Assembly (NCBI GenBank): GCA_964246745.1
Contig: CAXTRK010000013.1
Coordinates: 1-64,000, forward strand
Origin: Lichenicoccus sp964246745
Lineage (GTDB): Bacteria > Pseudomonadota > Alphaproteobacteria > Acetobacterales > Acetobacteraceae
DNA: 64,000 nucleotides
Direction of reading: 5' to 3'
Below are positions 16,795 to 25,276 of the stretch, in pieces (within the stretch, counting starts at the first letter, position 1; each line of letters opens with the position of its first letter). Position numbers and translations under genes: made by a program. Under the pieces are notes generated by a model. It did no database searches, was not told the origin of the DNA, and was given only the letters and a program-made list of their open reading frames with translations.

Positions 16795-17627
16795 CAGGGC
16801 TTGTCCTTGATGCCGGCGATTGCGGCGGCCGTGGTGGCGAGCGCGCCGCCGATCTGGAAGGCTTCGCCGGTGGCGGCGTTGGGCGCTGAGACCAGGCCCT
16901 TCTCGGCCATGCGCAGAGCCAGATAGTAGCGGATCGCCTCGATCGGTGAGAGGCCGAGCGCCTGGAGCGAAATCAGCTCGCGCATCCGCTCGTCGCGCGG
17001 CAGGATCAGGATTTTGAGGTCGTTCAGCAGAATGCCGTAAACCTTGAGAAAGTCGGTGAGATGCGCCTTCACTCCTTCGCGCAACTCGTTGATATGCTCG
17101 TTGATGTTCTCGAGCCTGGTGACCTGGACCACCTGGTTGATCGCCTGCTCGATGGCGGGGCCGGCATAGTCGGCGATCTCGGCGGTGTCGATGACGCGTC
17201 CGGTGAAGGGCAGGTGGGTGATCAGGTCGAGTGCCGCCTGCTTGCTGTCGACATGGATGTAGTAATCGGCCTGATAGGAGACCTCCGCCATCTCGGCGCT
17301 GGTGGCGATGCCGGCGCTGCGCACCAGCAGCTTGGCGCGGTTGATGTAGATGACCTCATACACCCAGGGCGAGGCGCCGCCGAAGAAGCCTTGCACGATC
17401 GAACCGACCAGCGGCTTGTCCGGCGTGGTCAGGGCATACTGGCCGGTCTCATAGACCTGCAGCACCGCGCCGCGTGACTTCAGGATGCAGAAATGGTTGG
17501 ACTCGACGGTCAGCAGGGAGCCGGAGACGATGCTCTCATCGACGATCTTGATGGCGACATTGCGTGTGCCGAGCATGTCGGTGCCGTCGCGGTTGAGCGC
17601 GGTGATGACCTGACGCGTAAGGGCCAC
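16794..17627 (-). CDS. SPFH/Band-7 domain protein
   Basis: A 277-aa protein resembling the SPFH (stomatin/prohibitin/flotillin/HflK) fold. It has beta-rich segments at the N-terminus (VAIKIVDESIVSGSLLTVES, VLQVYETGQYAL), then a helical part with VSYQADYYIHVDSKQAALDL and a C-terminal stretch LISLQALGLSPIEAIRYYLA. Unlike HflK/HflC it lacks an obvious N-terminal membrane anchor. I choose GTG 17627 because GGAG lies 8 bases upstream; a TTG at 17654 is the longer alternative. It lies 86 bases downstream of the M48 protease gene and overlaps the 181-aa gene. SPFH proteins commonly scaffold or restrain membrane proteases. Confidence 0.75.
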   Translation of the reverse strand: MALTRQVITALNRDGTDMLGTRNVAIKIVDESIVSGSLLTVESNHFCILKSRGAVLQVYETGQYALTTPDKPLVGSIVQGFFGGASPWVYEVIYINRAKLLVRSAGIATSAEMAEVSYQADYYIHVDSKQAALDLITHLPFTGRVIDTAEIADYAGPAIEQAINQVVQVTRLENINEHINELREGVKAHLTDFLKVYGILLNDLKILILPRDERMRELISLQALGLSPIEAIRYYLALRMAEKGLVSAPNAATGEAFQIGGALATTAAAIAGIKDKP

Positions 17628-17713
17628 GGGAAGATCTCCGTTCTGACCCGGCAATGCTTCGTCGAGCGGCGCCGCGGCGTCAATCCGTGCAAGGGGGGCG
17701 TATCAGGCGGAGA

Positions 17714-19000
17714 TTAGCCCGGTTGCAGGGCTGTTACCGTCGGCGCCGACGTTGTCGTCTCCGAGAGGCGCAGATGCGCGATGCGCACCGGCACCGGCGG
17801 GTGCGAATAATGGTAGAGCGCGTAGAGCGGATCCGGCGTGAGGGTGCTGGCATTGTCGCGGGACAGACGCAGCAGGGCGGAGATCATCGGGGCGGCGCCG
17901 GTATGGCTGCGCGCGAAGTCGTCCGCCTGGAATTCGTGGCGGCGCGAGATCACGTTGCCGAGCAGCGATGCGAACGGTCCGACCAGCGACCAGCAGAGCA
18001 CGCAGGCGACCAGCGACAGGGCGTGGTCGTTGTGCCGGATGCCGAACGCGGGCAGCAGCCAGGGCTGCCGCGCCAGCCAGCCGAAGCCGGCGAGAACGAT
18101 CAGCAGGACCGCCGACGAGCGGATCATTCCTTGCAGCACGTGGCCATGCCGGAAGTGGCCGAGCTCATGCGCGACGATGGCACGCACTTCCTCCAGCGGG
18201 CTGCCCTCGATCAGCGTATCGAACAGCACGATGCGCTTGCTGCGTCCGAAGCCGATGAAAAACGCATTGCCGTGCGCGGAGCGCCGCGAGGCGTCCATCG
18301 TGAACAAAGCCGAGGCACGGAAGCCGCATCGATCCAGCAGGGCTACAATGCTGCGCCTCAGCTCGCCCTCCGCAAGCGGCGTGAACCGGTTGAAGCGGGG
18401 TGCGACCAGCCGGACATACACCGACGGCGCCGCCAGCATCAGCACGACGAGGCCGGCCCAGGCATAGAGCCACCACAGGCCCGTGGCATTGGCCATCAGC
18501 CAGAAGCAGCCGAGCAGCAACGGCGCCGCGAGCACCAGGGCGATGCTCCAGCTCTTCAGCCGATCGCGCGCATAGAGGGAGGGCGTAGTGCGATTGAAAC
18601 CGAATTTCTGCTCGATGACGAAAGTGCTGAACAGCGAAAACGGCAACGACAGCAGCGTCTCCACGGCGCCGAAAGCCAGCACGAAGCCGGCGCTCAGAAA
18701 CAGCGAGTGCGGCCTGGCGCCGGCCAACAGCCCGTAGAGCAGGTCGAAGCCCGCAAGCAGCCAGGCGGCGCCGATCAGCCATTGCCACACCGAACGCGCC
18801 ATCGCCAGGCGCTCTCGCGCCGTCGTGTAGTCGGCGGCGCGGCGATGGTCCTCGGCGCTGACGCTGTGGACGAAATCGGCCGGCACCTGTGCGCGATGCG
18901 CCCGAACATGCGCGATCTGCCTGCGGGACAACCAAAGAGAGAGCGCCATCTCGGCGAATGAGCCGACCAGGAGCGCTGCAAGCAACGGCGGAATGTGCAT
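17714..19000 (-). CDS. M48 family (Ste24-like) membrane zinc metalloprotease
   Basis: A protein of about 428 aa with the zinc site HELGHFRHGH near residue 270 and a downstream EFQADDFAR supplying the third ligand. This is the layout of Ste24/CAAX prenyl protease 1-type M48 enzymes. About seven hydrophobic helices lie around the catalytic core, and the IEQKFGFNRTTPSLYARD block is typical of the Ste24 subgroup. The HPPVPVRI segment near the C-terminus is also family-typical. I take ATG 19000 (MHIPPLLAALLVG) as the start, because the in-frame extension to 19162 does not look coding. Its downstream neighbour is an SPFH gene, echoing the functional link between M48 protease HtpX and SPFH proteins in E. 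coli. Confidence 0.88.
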   Translation of the reverse strand: MHIPPLLAALLVGSFAEMALSLWLSRRQIAHVRAHRAQVPADFVHSVSAEDHRRAADYTTARERLAMARSVWQWLIGAAWLLAGFDLLYGLLAGARPHSLFLSAGFVLAFGAVETLLSLPFSLFSTFVIEQKFGFNRTTPSLYARDRLKSWSIALVLAAPLLLGCFWLMANATGLWWLYAWAGLVVLMLAAPSVYVRLVAPRFNRFTPLAEGELRRSIVALLDRCGFRASALFTMDASRRSAHGNAFFIGFGRSKRIVLFDTLIEGSPLEEVRAIVAHELGHFRHGHVLQGMIRSSAVLLIVLAGFGWLARQPWLLPAFGIRHNDHALSLVACVLCWSLVGPFASLLGNVISRRHEFQADDFARSHTGAAPMISALLRLSRDNASTLTPDPLYALYHYSHPPVPVRIAHLRLSETTTSAPTVTALQPG

Positions 19001-19145
19001 GGTTGGCAGGTGGCCGCATCCGCGTCTGTTGGCAAGTCCGGATTGGCGATGGCGGAGAATGCTTCCCTTTATCGGTGCGTTCGCATCATTATGCCATAAC
19101 GATTCGTTTGGGGAAGGGGCGCACGCGGATCGAAAGGATGGTCGG

Positions 19146-19619
19146 ATGAAGGTAGAGCGCAAAGCCGGATTGAAGCGCCGGGGGTGCGTGCCGCGACGGC
19201 AATATGCAGCCTTGCCTGTGCGTTATGACGAGAGCGGCCAGGCTCAGGTGCTTCTGCTCACCTCGCGCGGCACCGGACGCTGGATCATTCCGAAAGGCTG
19301 GCCGATGCCGAAGCTGTCGCCGGCGGCGGCCGCGGCGCGCGAGGCCTACGAGGAGGCGGGAGTCGCGGGCACGATCAAGACTGAGACGCCGATTGGCAGC
19401 TACCGCTATGACAAATGGCGCGAGCGGGGTTTGAGGACCGAGGTCGAGGTTGACGTGTTCCTCCTTGTCGTCACCCGTCAGTTCGACTCGTGGCCGGAGC
19501 AGTCGGAACGCCGCACGCGCTGGTGCGACCCGCAGGAAGCGGCCGGCCTGGTTGACGAGCCGGAATTGGCTGCCCTGTTGCTCGGCGCGCACGCCACCGC
19601 CGCGGCGACGCCGCCGTGA
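19146..19619 (+). CDS. Nudix hydrolase (diphosphoinositol-polyphosphate hydrolase-like)
   Basis: A 157-aa Nudix-fold protein. The Nudix box reads from KGWPMPKLSPAA through AAREAYEEAGV. The catalytic REAYEEAG core is present, but the first Glu of the GX5E consensus is replaced, as seen in the subgroup with a PKGWP motif that hydrolyses diphosphoinositol polyphosphates or dinucleoside polyphosphates. The exact substrate cannot be told from sequence. An N-terminal RRQYAALPVRYDE strand and a C-terminal RRTRWCDPQEAAGLV segment fit the subgroup. Start ATG 19146 has AAGGA about 9 bases upstream. It is divergent from the M48 protease gene. Confidence 0.85.
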   Translation: MKVERKAGLKRRGCVPRRQYAALPVRYDESGQAQVLLLTSRGTGRWIIPKGWPMPKLSPAAAAAREAYEEAGVAGTIKTETPIGSYRYDKWRERGLRTEVEVDVFLLVVTRQFDSWPEQSERRTRWCDPQEAAGLVDEPELAALLLGAHATAAATPP

Positions 19620-19678
19620 CGCGCTCTTGAATACAGCGGAAGCTGGTCTCTAATCGAGCGCTTCGCATGGAGGCCCGC

Positions 19679-20380
19679 ATGATCGATCTGCACTACTGGA
19701 CGACGCCGAACGGCCACAAAGTCACGATGCTGCTCGAGGAGGCCGGGCTGCCATACCGGATCATCCCAATCAACATCGGCAAGGGCGCGCAGTTCACGCC
19801 GGAGTTTCTCAGCATCGCTCCGAATAACCGCATCCCGGCGATCGTCGATCATTCGCCGAGCGATGGCTCGGCGCCGATATCGCTTTTTGAATCAGGCGCC
19901 ATCCTGCTCTACCTCGCTGAGAAGACCGGGGCGTTCATTCCTTCGGCGCTGCGCGGACGCGCGGAAACGCTCCAATGGCTGTTCTGGCAGATGGGAGGGC
20001 TTGGACCGATGGCGGGACAGAACCACCATTTTCGTAACTACGCGCCGGAGCCGATCCCTTACGCCATTGACCGCTACGTGAACGAGACCAATCGCTTGTA
20101 CGGCGTGCTGGACCGCAGGCTCGCCGACCGCGCCTATGTTGCTGGTGACGACTACACCATTGCCGACATGGCAAGTTTTCCATGGATTCTGCCCGCGTCG
20201 CAGGGCCAGAACCTGGACGATTTTCCGCATCTCGCGCGTTGGCATGCAGCGATCAAGTCGCGTCCAGCGACAGAGAGAGCCTATGGGCTTGTGCAGCAGG
20301 TCAATCCTGGCGCCGGCGGCGTACGCACCGAGGAGGAGCGAAAGATCCTGTTCGGGCAGACCGCCGCGACAAGGGGGTAG
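19679..20380 (+). CDS. glutathione S-transferase family protein (YfcG/Nu-class-like)
   Basis: A 233-aa two-domain glutathione transferase. The N-terminal thioredoxin-like domain opens with MIDLHYWTTPNGHKVTMLLEE and contains NNRIPAIVDH and LFESGAILLYLAEK. The TPNGHK motif, with Asn and Lys near residues 10-13 in place of a catalytic Tyr/Ser, is the signature of YfcG/YghU disulfide-bond reductases. The helical C-terminal domain carries WQMGGLGPMAGQNHHF and DYTIADMASFPW, also typical. ATG 19679 is preceded by GGAGG at a 5-base spacing, so it is preferred over ATG 19667. A likely role is glutathione-dependent disulfide reduction or peroxide defence. Confidence 0.92.
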   Translation: MIDLHYWTTPNGHKVTMLLEEAGLPYRIIPINIGKGAQFTPEFLSIAPNNRIPAIVDHSPSDGSAPISLFESGAILLYLAEKTGAFIPSALRGRAETLQWLFWQMGGLGPMAGQNHHFRNYAPEPIPYAIDRYVNETNRLYGVLDRRLADRAYVAGDDYTIADMASFPWILPASQGQNLDDFPHLARWHAAIKSRPATERAYGLVQQVNPGAGGVRTEEERKILFGQTAATRG

Positions 20381-20389
20381 TGCTCTTTC

Positions 20390-20659
20390 CTAGCGCGGTG
20401 TGCCGCGCCAGTTCGGCATGCGCTCGCTCTCGTCGGTGCTGTTATCGTGGAGGGCGCTTGGGTCACTTGCTGCATCGTCGAGGCGTGGCGGTGCATCTTG
20501 CGCGAGGCGCGCGCGTGCCCGTCTGATCGTGGTGGAGATGCCCCAGACGAGCCAGGCGAGCAGGGCCAGCAGCAGCGCCGCTGTCCAGAGCATGCCAACC
20601 GCCTCGAGCAGGACGAGAACCCAACGGGCGGCACTATGCAACCATCGGACGACTTCCAT
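20390..20659 (-). CDS. small membrane protein, 89 aa
   Basis: An unrecognised protein with one long or two short hydrophobic segments (residues 12-40, rich in Leu, Ala, Val and Trp). A basic stretch ISTTIRRARARLAQ and a hydrophilic Asp/Ser-rich tail ending WRGTPR follow. The layout suggests an inner-membrane anchor with a cytoplasmic tail. It converges on the glutathione transferase gene with 9 bases between stops. No ribosome site is obvious ahead of ATG 20659. The function is unknown. Confidence 0.5.
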   Translation of the reverse strand: MEVVRWLHSAARWVLVLLEAVGMLWTAALLLALLAWLVWGISTTIRRARARLAQDAPPRLDDAASDPSALHDNSTDESERMPNWRGTPR

Positions 20660-20773
20660 CGGATCACTGTGCCCAGCCGATCATGGCAAATTCCAGACGC
20701 GAGTGCGGCGAAGATAAGGGAGCGTTGATGAGTGAGCGCTGATTCCGGGGGCTGCGTATGGCATTGCCTGGTT

Positions 20774-21088
20774 TCAAACGTCCGGCGTCTTCAGAACCGC
20801 CGGTGTGAGTGCGTCCGCCACCGCCGCTGTCTGACGCCGTGGCAGCAGCTTCATCACCAGAATGAAGGTGGACAGGCCAAGGCAGATGATGTTTTGCACG
20901 ATGATCGGCCACTGGCGCACCAGGATCCCGTAACCGAGCCAGGCGATGAAGCCGGCTTCTGTAATGATGTACATTTTCAGCGATACGCTCCTGGTGGAGC
21001 GTTCCCGGATGATCGTCCAGGCTTGCGGCAGGTAGCTGACCATCGACAGACACGCGGCGAAGAGACTGACAATCGACACCGTGGTCAT
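20774..21088 (-). CDS. SemiSWEET-family sugar transporter
   Basis: A 104-aa protein with three predicted transmembrane helices and the PQ motif in SMVSYLPQAWTII, followed by RSTRSVSLKMYII and GFIAWLGYGILVRQWPII. This is the single triple-helix bundle of bacterial SemiSWEETs, which dimerise to carry sugars. The length is right for the family. ATG 21088 has AGGAGAG about 8 bases upstream and is preferred over an in-frame start at 21148. It stands alone between unrelated genes, so the transported sugar cannot be inferred. Confidence 0.88.
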   Translation of the reverse strand: MTTVSIVSLFAACLSMVSYLPQAWTIIRERSTRSVSLKMYIITEAGFIAWLGYGILVRQWPIIVQNIICLGLSTFILVMKLLPRRQTAAVADALTPAVLKTPDV

Positions 21089-21218
21089 GATGTTCTCTCC
21101 TGACTTCACGTGAGCCGACCGGGTCACGACCGTAGCAGCGGTCATCACGCGCGTGACCGGATGACATCAATGGAGGATGACTGACCGGGGCAGCGAAGGG
21201 GCGGCGCTGCCGTGACCT

Positions 21219-21761
21219 TCATGGATCCGCCGCTTCAAGCGATGGCTCGCCGAGCACCATCTCCCGTAACGACAATCGGTCGAGATGGCTCAGGCTGTGC
21301 ATCTGGTCCAGTTCGCCGAGCAGCATCCGCCGCGATCCTGCGGCGCAGGCGTCGCGCAACGCCTCGCACCCGCCGCCGCGCCATGTCAGGGCATCCAGCG
21401 TCTGCTCACGGACCATGCTTTGCGGATGCGCGAGCATCGCGCGGAGAACGTCCGCACGATCTGGGTCAGGCAGGCAGAGCAGAACCTGTGGAGTGAGCAG
21501 GGCAGGCAGACCGGGAAGCACCAGAGCCGCATCCAGGGGCAGGCGTCCGGCTGCCTCGAAAATCCTTGCCGCACGCGGCAGGAATGCGGCGCATCGCTGG
21601 AGCAGGTCGGTCCAGGCTTGTGCCAACAATTCCTCGACGAGCTGAATCACCAGGTGGGCAATTCTAGCGCGCTCCGCGTCGTCAAAGCTAGGCATCAGCA
21701 CGGCCAGACGTGGGCGCAGCCATGCCAGACGAGAGTCACCCGCCTGGTCGGGAGCGCTCAA
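21219..21761 (-). CDS. hypothetical protein, 180 aa, coupled to degenerate GGDEF gene
   Basis: I do not recognise a family. The protein is Leu/Ala-rich and helical, with a segment VRAMLAHPQSMVREQTLDAL-like that recalls HEAT-type or DUF2336-like helical repeats. No membrane segment or signal peptide is seen. It begins with TTG 21761, overlapping the stop of the upstream GGDEF gene as TTGA, so translation is coupled. The partnership suggests it works with, or downstream of, the PAS-GGDEF protein, for instance as an output partner; this rests on position only. Confidence 0.6.
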   Translation of the reverse strand: MSAPDQAGDSRLAWLRPRLAVLMPSFDDAERARIAHLVIQLVEELLAQAWTDLLQRCAAFLPRAARIFEAAGRLPLDAALVLPGLPALLTPQVLLCLPDPDRADVLRAMLAHPQSMVREQTLDALTWRGGGCEALRDACAAGSRRMLLGELDQMHSLSHLDRLSLREMVLGEPSLEAADP

Positions 21762-23149
21762 GGGCTCGGCTCTTCGGTGGAGACCAGCCAGCGGCCGCCG
21801 CCGGCTTGCTTACTCATCCGCATGGCGCCGGAGGCGCGATAGAGCAGGCTGTCGACGCTTTCGAAGGAGCGGCTCGCGCGCATTGCAATGCCGATCGAAA
21901 GCGTGATCCGGGCTTCCTGATTGTCGATCAAGATGCCGGTGCGGACCAGATGGTCGGCACGCTCCGCCGCGGTGTACTGGTCGGCATTGTCCAGCCACAA
22001 TCCGAACAGGTCTCCGCTCATGCGTGCAACCAGGTCGGTGGGCCGCACGCCGTTGCGAAGCAAGCCGGCGGCCTGTTCAAGCGCCCTGTCGCCGCTCTCC
22101 AGACCCAAGGCGGTATTGAGTGGCGCCAACTTATCAAGGCCGGCCACCATCAGCGCTGCGGGGTGTCCCTCGCGGTCAAGCCGCTCAAGGCGACGGGACA
22201 GTTCGGCGACGAAACCCTGCCGGTTGAACAGGCCGGTCAGGAAATCCGTGCGCGAGAGCCGAGCGGTCTCCCGCTGGATCTGCTCATGCTCAAGGATTGG
22301 CTGGATCCCCTGGAGCAAGATTTCCGCGACCGCGGCTTCGGCTTCGCTCCAGGGCGGCCCTGTTCGCCAGACGGCGAGCACGGCACGATCGACAAAATGA
22401 TTGGTGCCGGTGCAGAGCAGCAGGGACTGCCCGCAGGTCACGCTTTTTCGACTGGTTTCGACAAGCCAGGTCGGCGGCTGTCCACAGGCGGCGAGGACTT
22501 CGTCGTGCAGCGCCTGCGGCACGCCAGGCCAGGATTGACCGGCGGCGGCGGCGATGCGCAATGCCCGGTCAGGCTCGTGCAGCAGGACGCGGGCGCCGTC
22601 GCCGTGGACGAGCCGGATCAGCTCCTCCAGCCCAGCCGCGAGGCTCGCAAAAGGCAGCGCCGCATGACGCATGCGAAGCGCCAGCGCGTGCGCGGCCTCG
22701 TGTCGCGCGAGTGAGGCGGCCCGTGCGGCGTCCTCGTGCTCCCGCTCGGTGACGTCGATCCCCAGACCTCGCACCGCGCCGGCTCTGCCGGCGATGGGTG
22801 CCGCGCAGACCAGCATGCAGACCGGCATGCCGCCCGCGTCCCGCAGCCAGACACGCCGCCCGCGCACCGCCTGCTTCGTCGCGAAGGGGTTGGAGAGCGC
22901 GCCCGCCGACGCTTCATCAGCGCGGAACAAAAGCGACGCGGCAGGCTTGCCGATCAGCCGTGCCGCCGGCCAACCGAGCGCCAGCTCCGGCGCCACCAAT
23001 ACCAGGTGGCCGGTATCGTCCGTCTCAAAGACGAAGTCGGCGCTCTGATCCACCAGCATCCGCCAGCGCTCGCGGCTCTCGGCAAGCGTCTGCACGAGCG
23101 CCTCGCTGACGCTGTCTGCGGTGCCGGGAACAAGGAGGCTGGACGTCAT
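21758..23149 (-). CDS. PAS-GAF-like-GGDEF protein with degenerate active site
   Basis: A protein of about 463 aa. An N-terminal PAS-like domain (RWRMLVDQSADFVFETDD, then AGRAGAVRGLGIDVTERE) precedes a probable GAF-like region (residues about 150-290) and a C-terminal GGDEF domain starting LSRTDFLTGLFNRQGF. The catalytic GGDEF motif reads SGDLF, losing the first Gly and the essential Glu, so diguanylate cyclase activity is unlikely. The inhibitory I-site RxxD is kept (RPTD, five residues before the motif), so c-di-GMP binding remains possible. The start is uncertain: ATG 23149 or 23200, or an in-frame start at 23221. It is divergent from dapD and coupled to the 180-aa gene. Confidence 0.85.
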   Translation of the reverse strand: MTSSLLVPGTADSVSEALVQTLAESRERWRMLVDQSADFVFETDDTGHLVLVAPELALGWPAARLIGKPAASLLFRADEASAGALSNPFATKQAVRGRRVWLRDAGGMPVCMLVCAAPIAGRAGAVRGLGIDVTEREHEDAARAASLARHEAAHALALRMRHAALPFASLAAGLEELIRLVHGDGARVLLHEPDRALRIAAAAGQSWPGVPQALHDEVLAACGQPPTWLVETSRKSVTCGQSLLLCTGTNHFVDRAVLAVWRTGPPWSEAEAAVAEILLQGIQPILEHEQIQRETARLSRTDFLTGLFNRQGFVAELSRRLERLDREGHPAALMVAGLDKLAPLNTALGLESGDRALEQAAGLLRNGVRPTDLVARMSGDLFGLWLDNADQYTAAERADHLVRTGILIDNQEARITLSIGIAMRASRSFESVDSLLYRASGAMRMSKQAGGGRWLVSTEEPSP

Positions 23150-23300
23150 GGAGGGGCGATCCTGGATGATCGCGGCATTCTCAATGATGATGGTGAACAT
23201 TGCGTAAAGCCTGGGTGCCAAAGCGGGGCACCAAAGGAGGGTAATTGACAGTTGCGGCGCGCTCCGAGCATGGTCCGGCCGCCTTGGGCAGAGGGATCAG

Positions 23301-24146
23301 ATGGAACCGCTTGCAGACAGCGACGCCTTGCTCGCGGCCCGGATCGATCGTCTCTGGGAGCGGCGCGAGACGCTGTCTTCCGCCCACGGCCAGGCTCGTG
23401 ACGATGTCGAAGCGGCTCTGCTGGGACTGGACCAAGGCAGGCTGCGCGTGGCCGAGCCAACGGCGAGCGGTTGGGTGGTGCATGCGTGGTTGAAGAAGGC
23501 GGTGCTGCTCTCCTTCAGGCTGAACGACAGCGTGACGATGCCGGGTGCGGGCGGGGCGCCGGTGTTCGACAAGGTGCCGATCAAGTTCGAGGGTTGGGAT
23601 GCGGGGCGTTTCAGGGAGGCGGGCTTTCGCGCCGTGCCGGGGGCGGTGGTGCGCCGGTCTGCCTATATCGCGCCGGGCGCGGTGCTGATGCCGTGTTTCA
23701 TCAATGCCGGCGCCCGTGTCGGCGAGGGCAGCATGATCGATACCTGGTCCACCGTCGGGAGCTGCGCGCAGATCGGCAGAGGCTGCCATGTCAGCGGCGG
23801 AGTCGGCATCGGCGGCGTGCTGGAGCCGTTGCAGGCGGCACCTGTGATCATCGAGGACGACTGCTTCATTGGCGCCCGTTCGGAGGTGGCCGAGGGCGTG
23901 CTGATCGAGCGCGGCAGCGTGCTTGCGATGGGTGTGTTTCTCGGCGCCTCCACGAAGATCGTCGATCGAGCCAGCGGCGAGGTGTTGTTCGGCCGCGTGC
24001 CGGCCTATTCGGTGGTCGTGCCGGGAAGCCTGCCGGCGGGTCCGAGCGACCGAAACCTGCCGTCGCTGGCCTGCGCGGTGATCGTGAAGCGGGTCGATGC
24101 GCGCACGCGTGCCAAGACCGCGATCAACGATCTGCTGCGCGATTGA
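23301..24146 (+). CDS. dapD: tetrahydrodipicolinate N-succinyltransferase
   Basis: A 281-aa enzyme of the succinyl branch of lysine and diaminopimelate synthesis, using succinyl-CoA. After a helical N-terminal domain the protein forms a left-handed beta-helix made of hexapeptide repeats, visible from AYIAPGAVLMPCFINAGARV through SMIDTWSTVGSCAQIG and HVSGGVGIGGVLEPLQA. The C-terminal PSLACAVIVKRVDARTRAKT is conserved in the family. ATG 23301 has AGAGGG just upstream. dapE starts 2 bases after the stop, so consecutive pathway enzymes are paired. Confidence 0.97.
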   Translation: MEPLADSDALLAARIDRLWERRETLSSAHGQARDDVEAALLGLDQGRLRVAEPTASGWVVHAWLKKAVLLSFRLNDSVTMPGAGGAPVFDKVPIKFEGWDAGRFREAGFRAVPGAVVRRSAYIAPGAVLMPCFINAGARVGEGSMIDTWSTVGSCAQIGRGCHVSGGVGIGGVLEPLQAAPVIIEDDCFIGARSEVAEGVLIERGSVLAMGVFLGASTKIVDRASGEVLFGRVPAYSVVVPGSLPAGPSDRNLPSLACAVIVKRVDARTRAKTAINDLLRD

Positions 24147-24148
24147 GC

Positions 24149-25276
24149 ATGCCCGCTCCTGAGGCGCTGCCTCTGGCCAGGGCGCTGATACGCGCGCAAT
24201 CGGTCACGCCGGACGATGGCGGCGCCCAGCGGGTGCTGTCGGAGGCGCTGACCGCGCTCGGCTTTTCGGTGACGCATCTGCGCTTCGGCGCGACGCCTAA
24301 CCTGTTTGCGCGCCGCGGCGCGGGGCGGCCGCATTTCTGCTTTGCCGGCCACACCGATGTCGTGCCGCCGGGAGACGCCGGATGGAGCGTGCCGCCGTTT
24401 GCCGCCGAGGTGCGCGACGGCGTCCTGTTCGGCCGCGGCGCCTGCGACATGAAAGGAGCGATCGCCTGCTTCGTGTCGGCGCTCGCCTCGTGCGGCAGGG
24501 CTCCAGGCTCGGTCAGCCTGCTGATCACCGGCGACGAGGAAGGGGCCGCCACCCACGGCACGGCGCGCGTGCTGGAATGGATGGAGGCAAACCGGGCAAT
24601 ACCGGATTTCTGCCTGGTCGGTGAGCCGACCAACCCGGACGCGCTGGGTGAGGTCATCAAGGTCGGCCGGCGCGGCAGCCTGAACGCGCATATCGTCGTG
24701 GACGGCGTCCAGGGTCACGTCGCCTATCCCGGGCGCGCCGACAATCCGGTGCACCGACTGTTGCGCAGCCTTTCCGAACTGACCCAGGCCCGCCTCGACG
24801 AGGGCAGCGAATGGTTCGAGCCCTCCAGTCTGCAGGTGACCAGCATCGATGTCGGCAATCCGGCGGCCAACGTGATCCCCCCGCGGGCCGAAGCGCTGCT
24901 GAATATCCGCTTCAACGATCGGCATCGCGGCGAGACGCTGCGCCGCTGGCTGGAACGGGTCTGCGCGGCGCATGCGCCCGGAGCACGGATCGAGGTTCGG
25001 ATCAGCGGCGAGGCCTTCCTGACCGCGCCCGACCGCGACGCGGCGCCGTTCATCGCGGCGCTGCGCCGGGCGGTCCAGAGTGAGACCGGACGCACGCCGC
25101 GGCTCGATACCGGCGGCGGCACCTCGGACGCACGGTTCATTTCGCGCTATTGTCCGGTTGCGGAGTTCGGCCTGGTGGGCGCAACCATGCACAAGGCCGA
25201 TGAGTGCGTGTCGCTGCCCGACCTTGAGCGTCTGACCGCCATCTATCGCGTCTTTCTCGAGGAGCTGTCGGCATGA
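24149..25276 (+). CDS. dapE: succinyl-diaminopimelate desuccinylase
   Basis: A 375-aa dizinc M20-family hydrolase that releases succinate from N-succinyl-LL-diaminopimelate. Metal ligands and active-site residues are in CFAGHTDVVPPGD (His, Asp), GRGACDMKGA (bridging Asp), TGDEEGAA (catalytic Glu and ligand), VGEPTN, and the C-terminal GATMHKADECV His. GGGTSDARFI is the substrate-site loop typical of DapE. The start is ATG 24149; a frame extending far upstream merely shadows dapD. A membrane-protein gene overlaps its stop by 4 bases. Confidence 0.97.
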   Translation: MPAPEALPLARALIRAQSVTPDDGGAQRVLSEALTALGFSVTHLRFGATPNLFARRGAGRPHFCFAGHTDVVPPGDAGWSVPPFAAEVRDGVLFGRGACDMKGAIACFVSALASCGRAPGSVSLLITGDEEGAATHGTARVLEWMEANRAIPDFCLVGEPTNPDALGEVIKVGRRGSLNAHIVVDGVQGHVAYPGRADNPVHRLLRSLSELTQARLDEGSEWFEPSSLQVTSIDVGNPAANVIPPRAEALLNIRFNDRHRGETLRRWLERVCAAHAPGARIEVRISGEAFLTAPDRDAAPFIAALRRAVQSETGRTPRLDTGGGTSDARFISRYCPVAEFGLVGATMHKADECVSLPDLERLTAIYRVFLEELSA

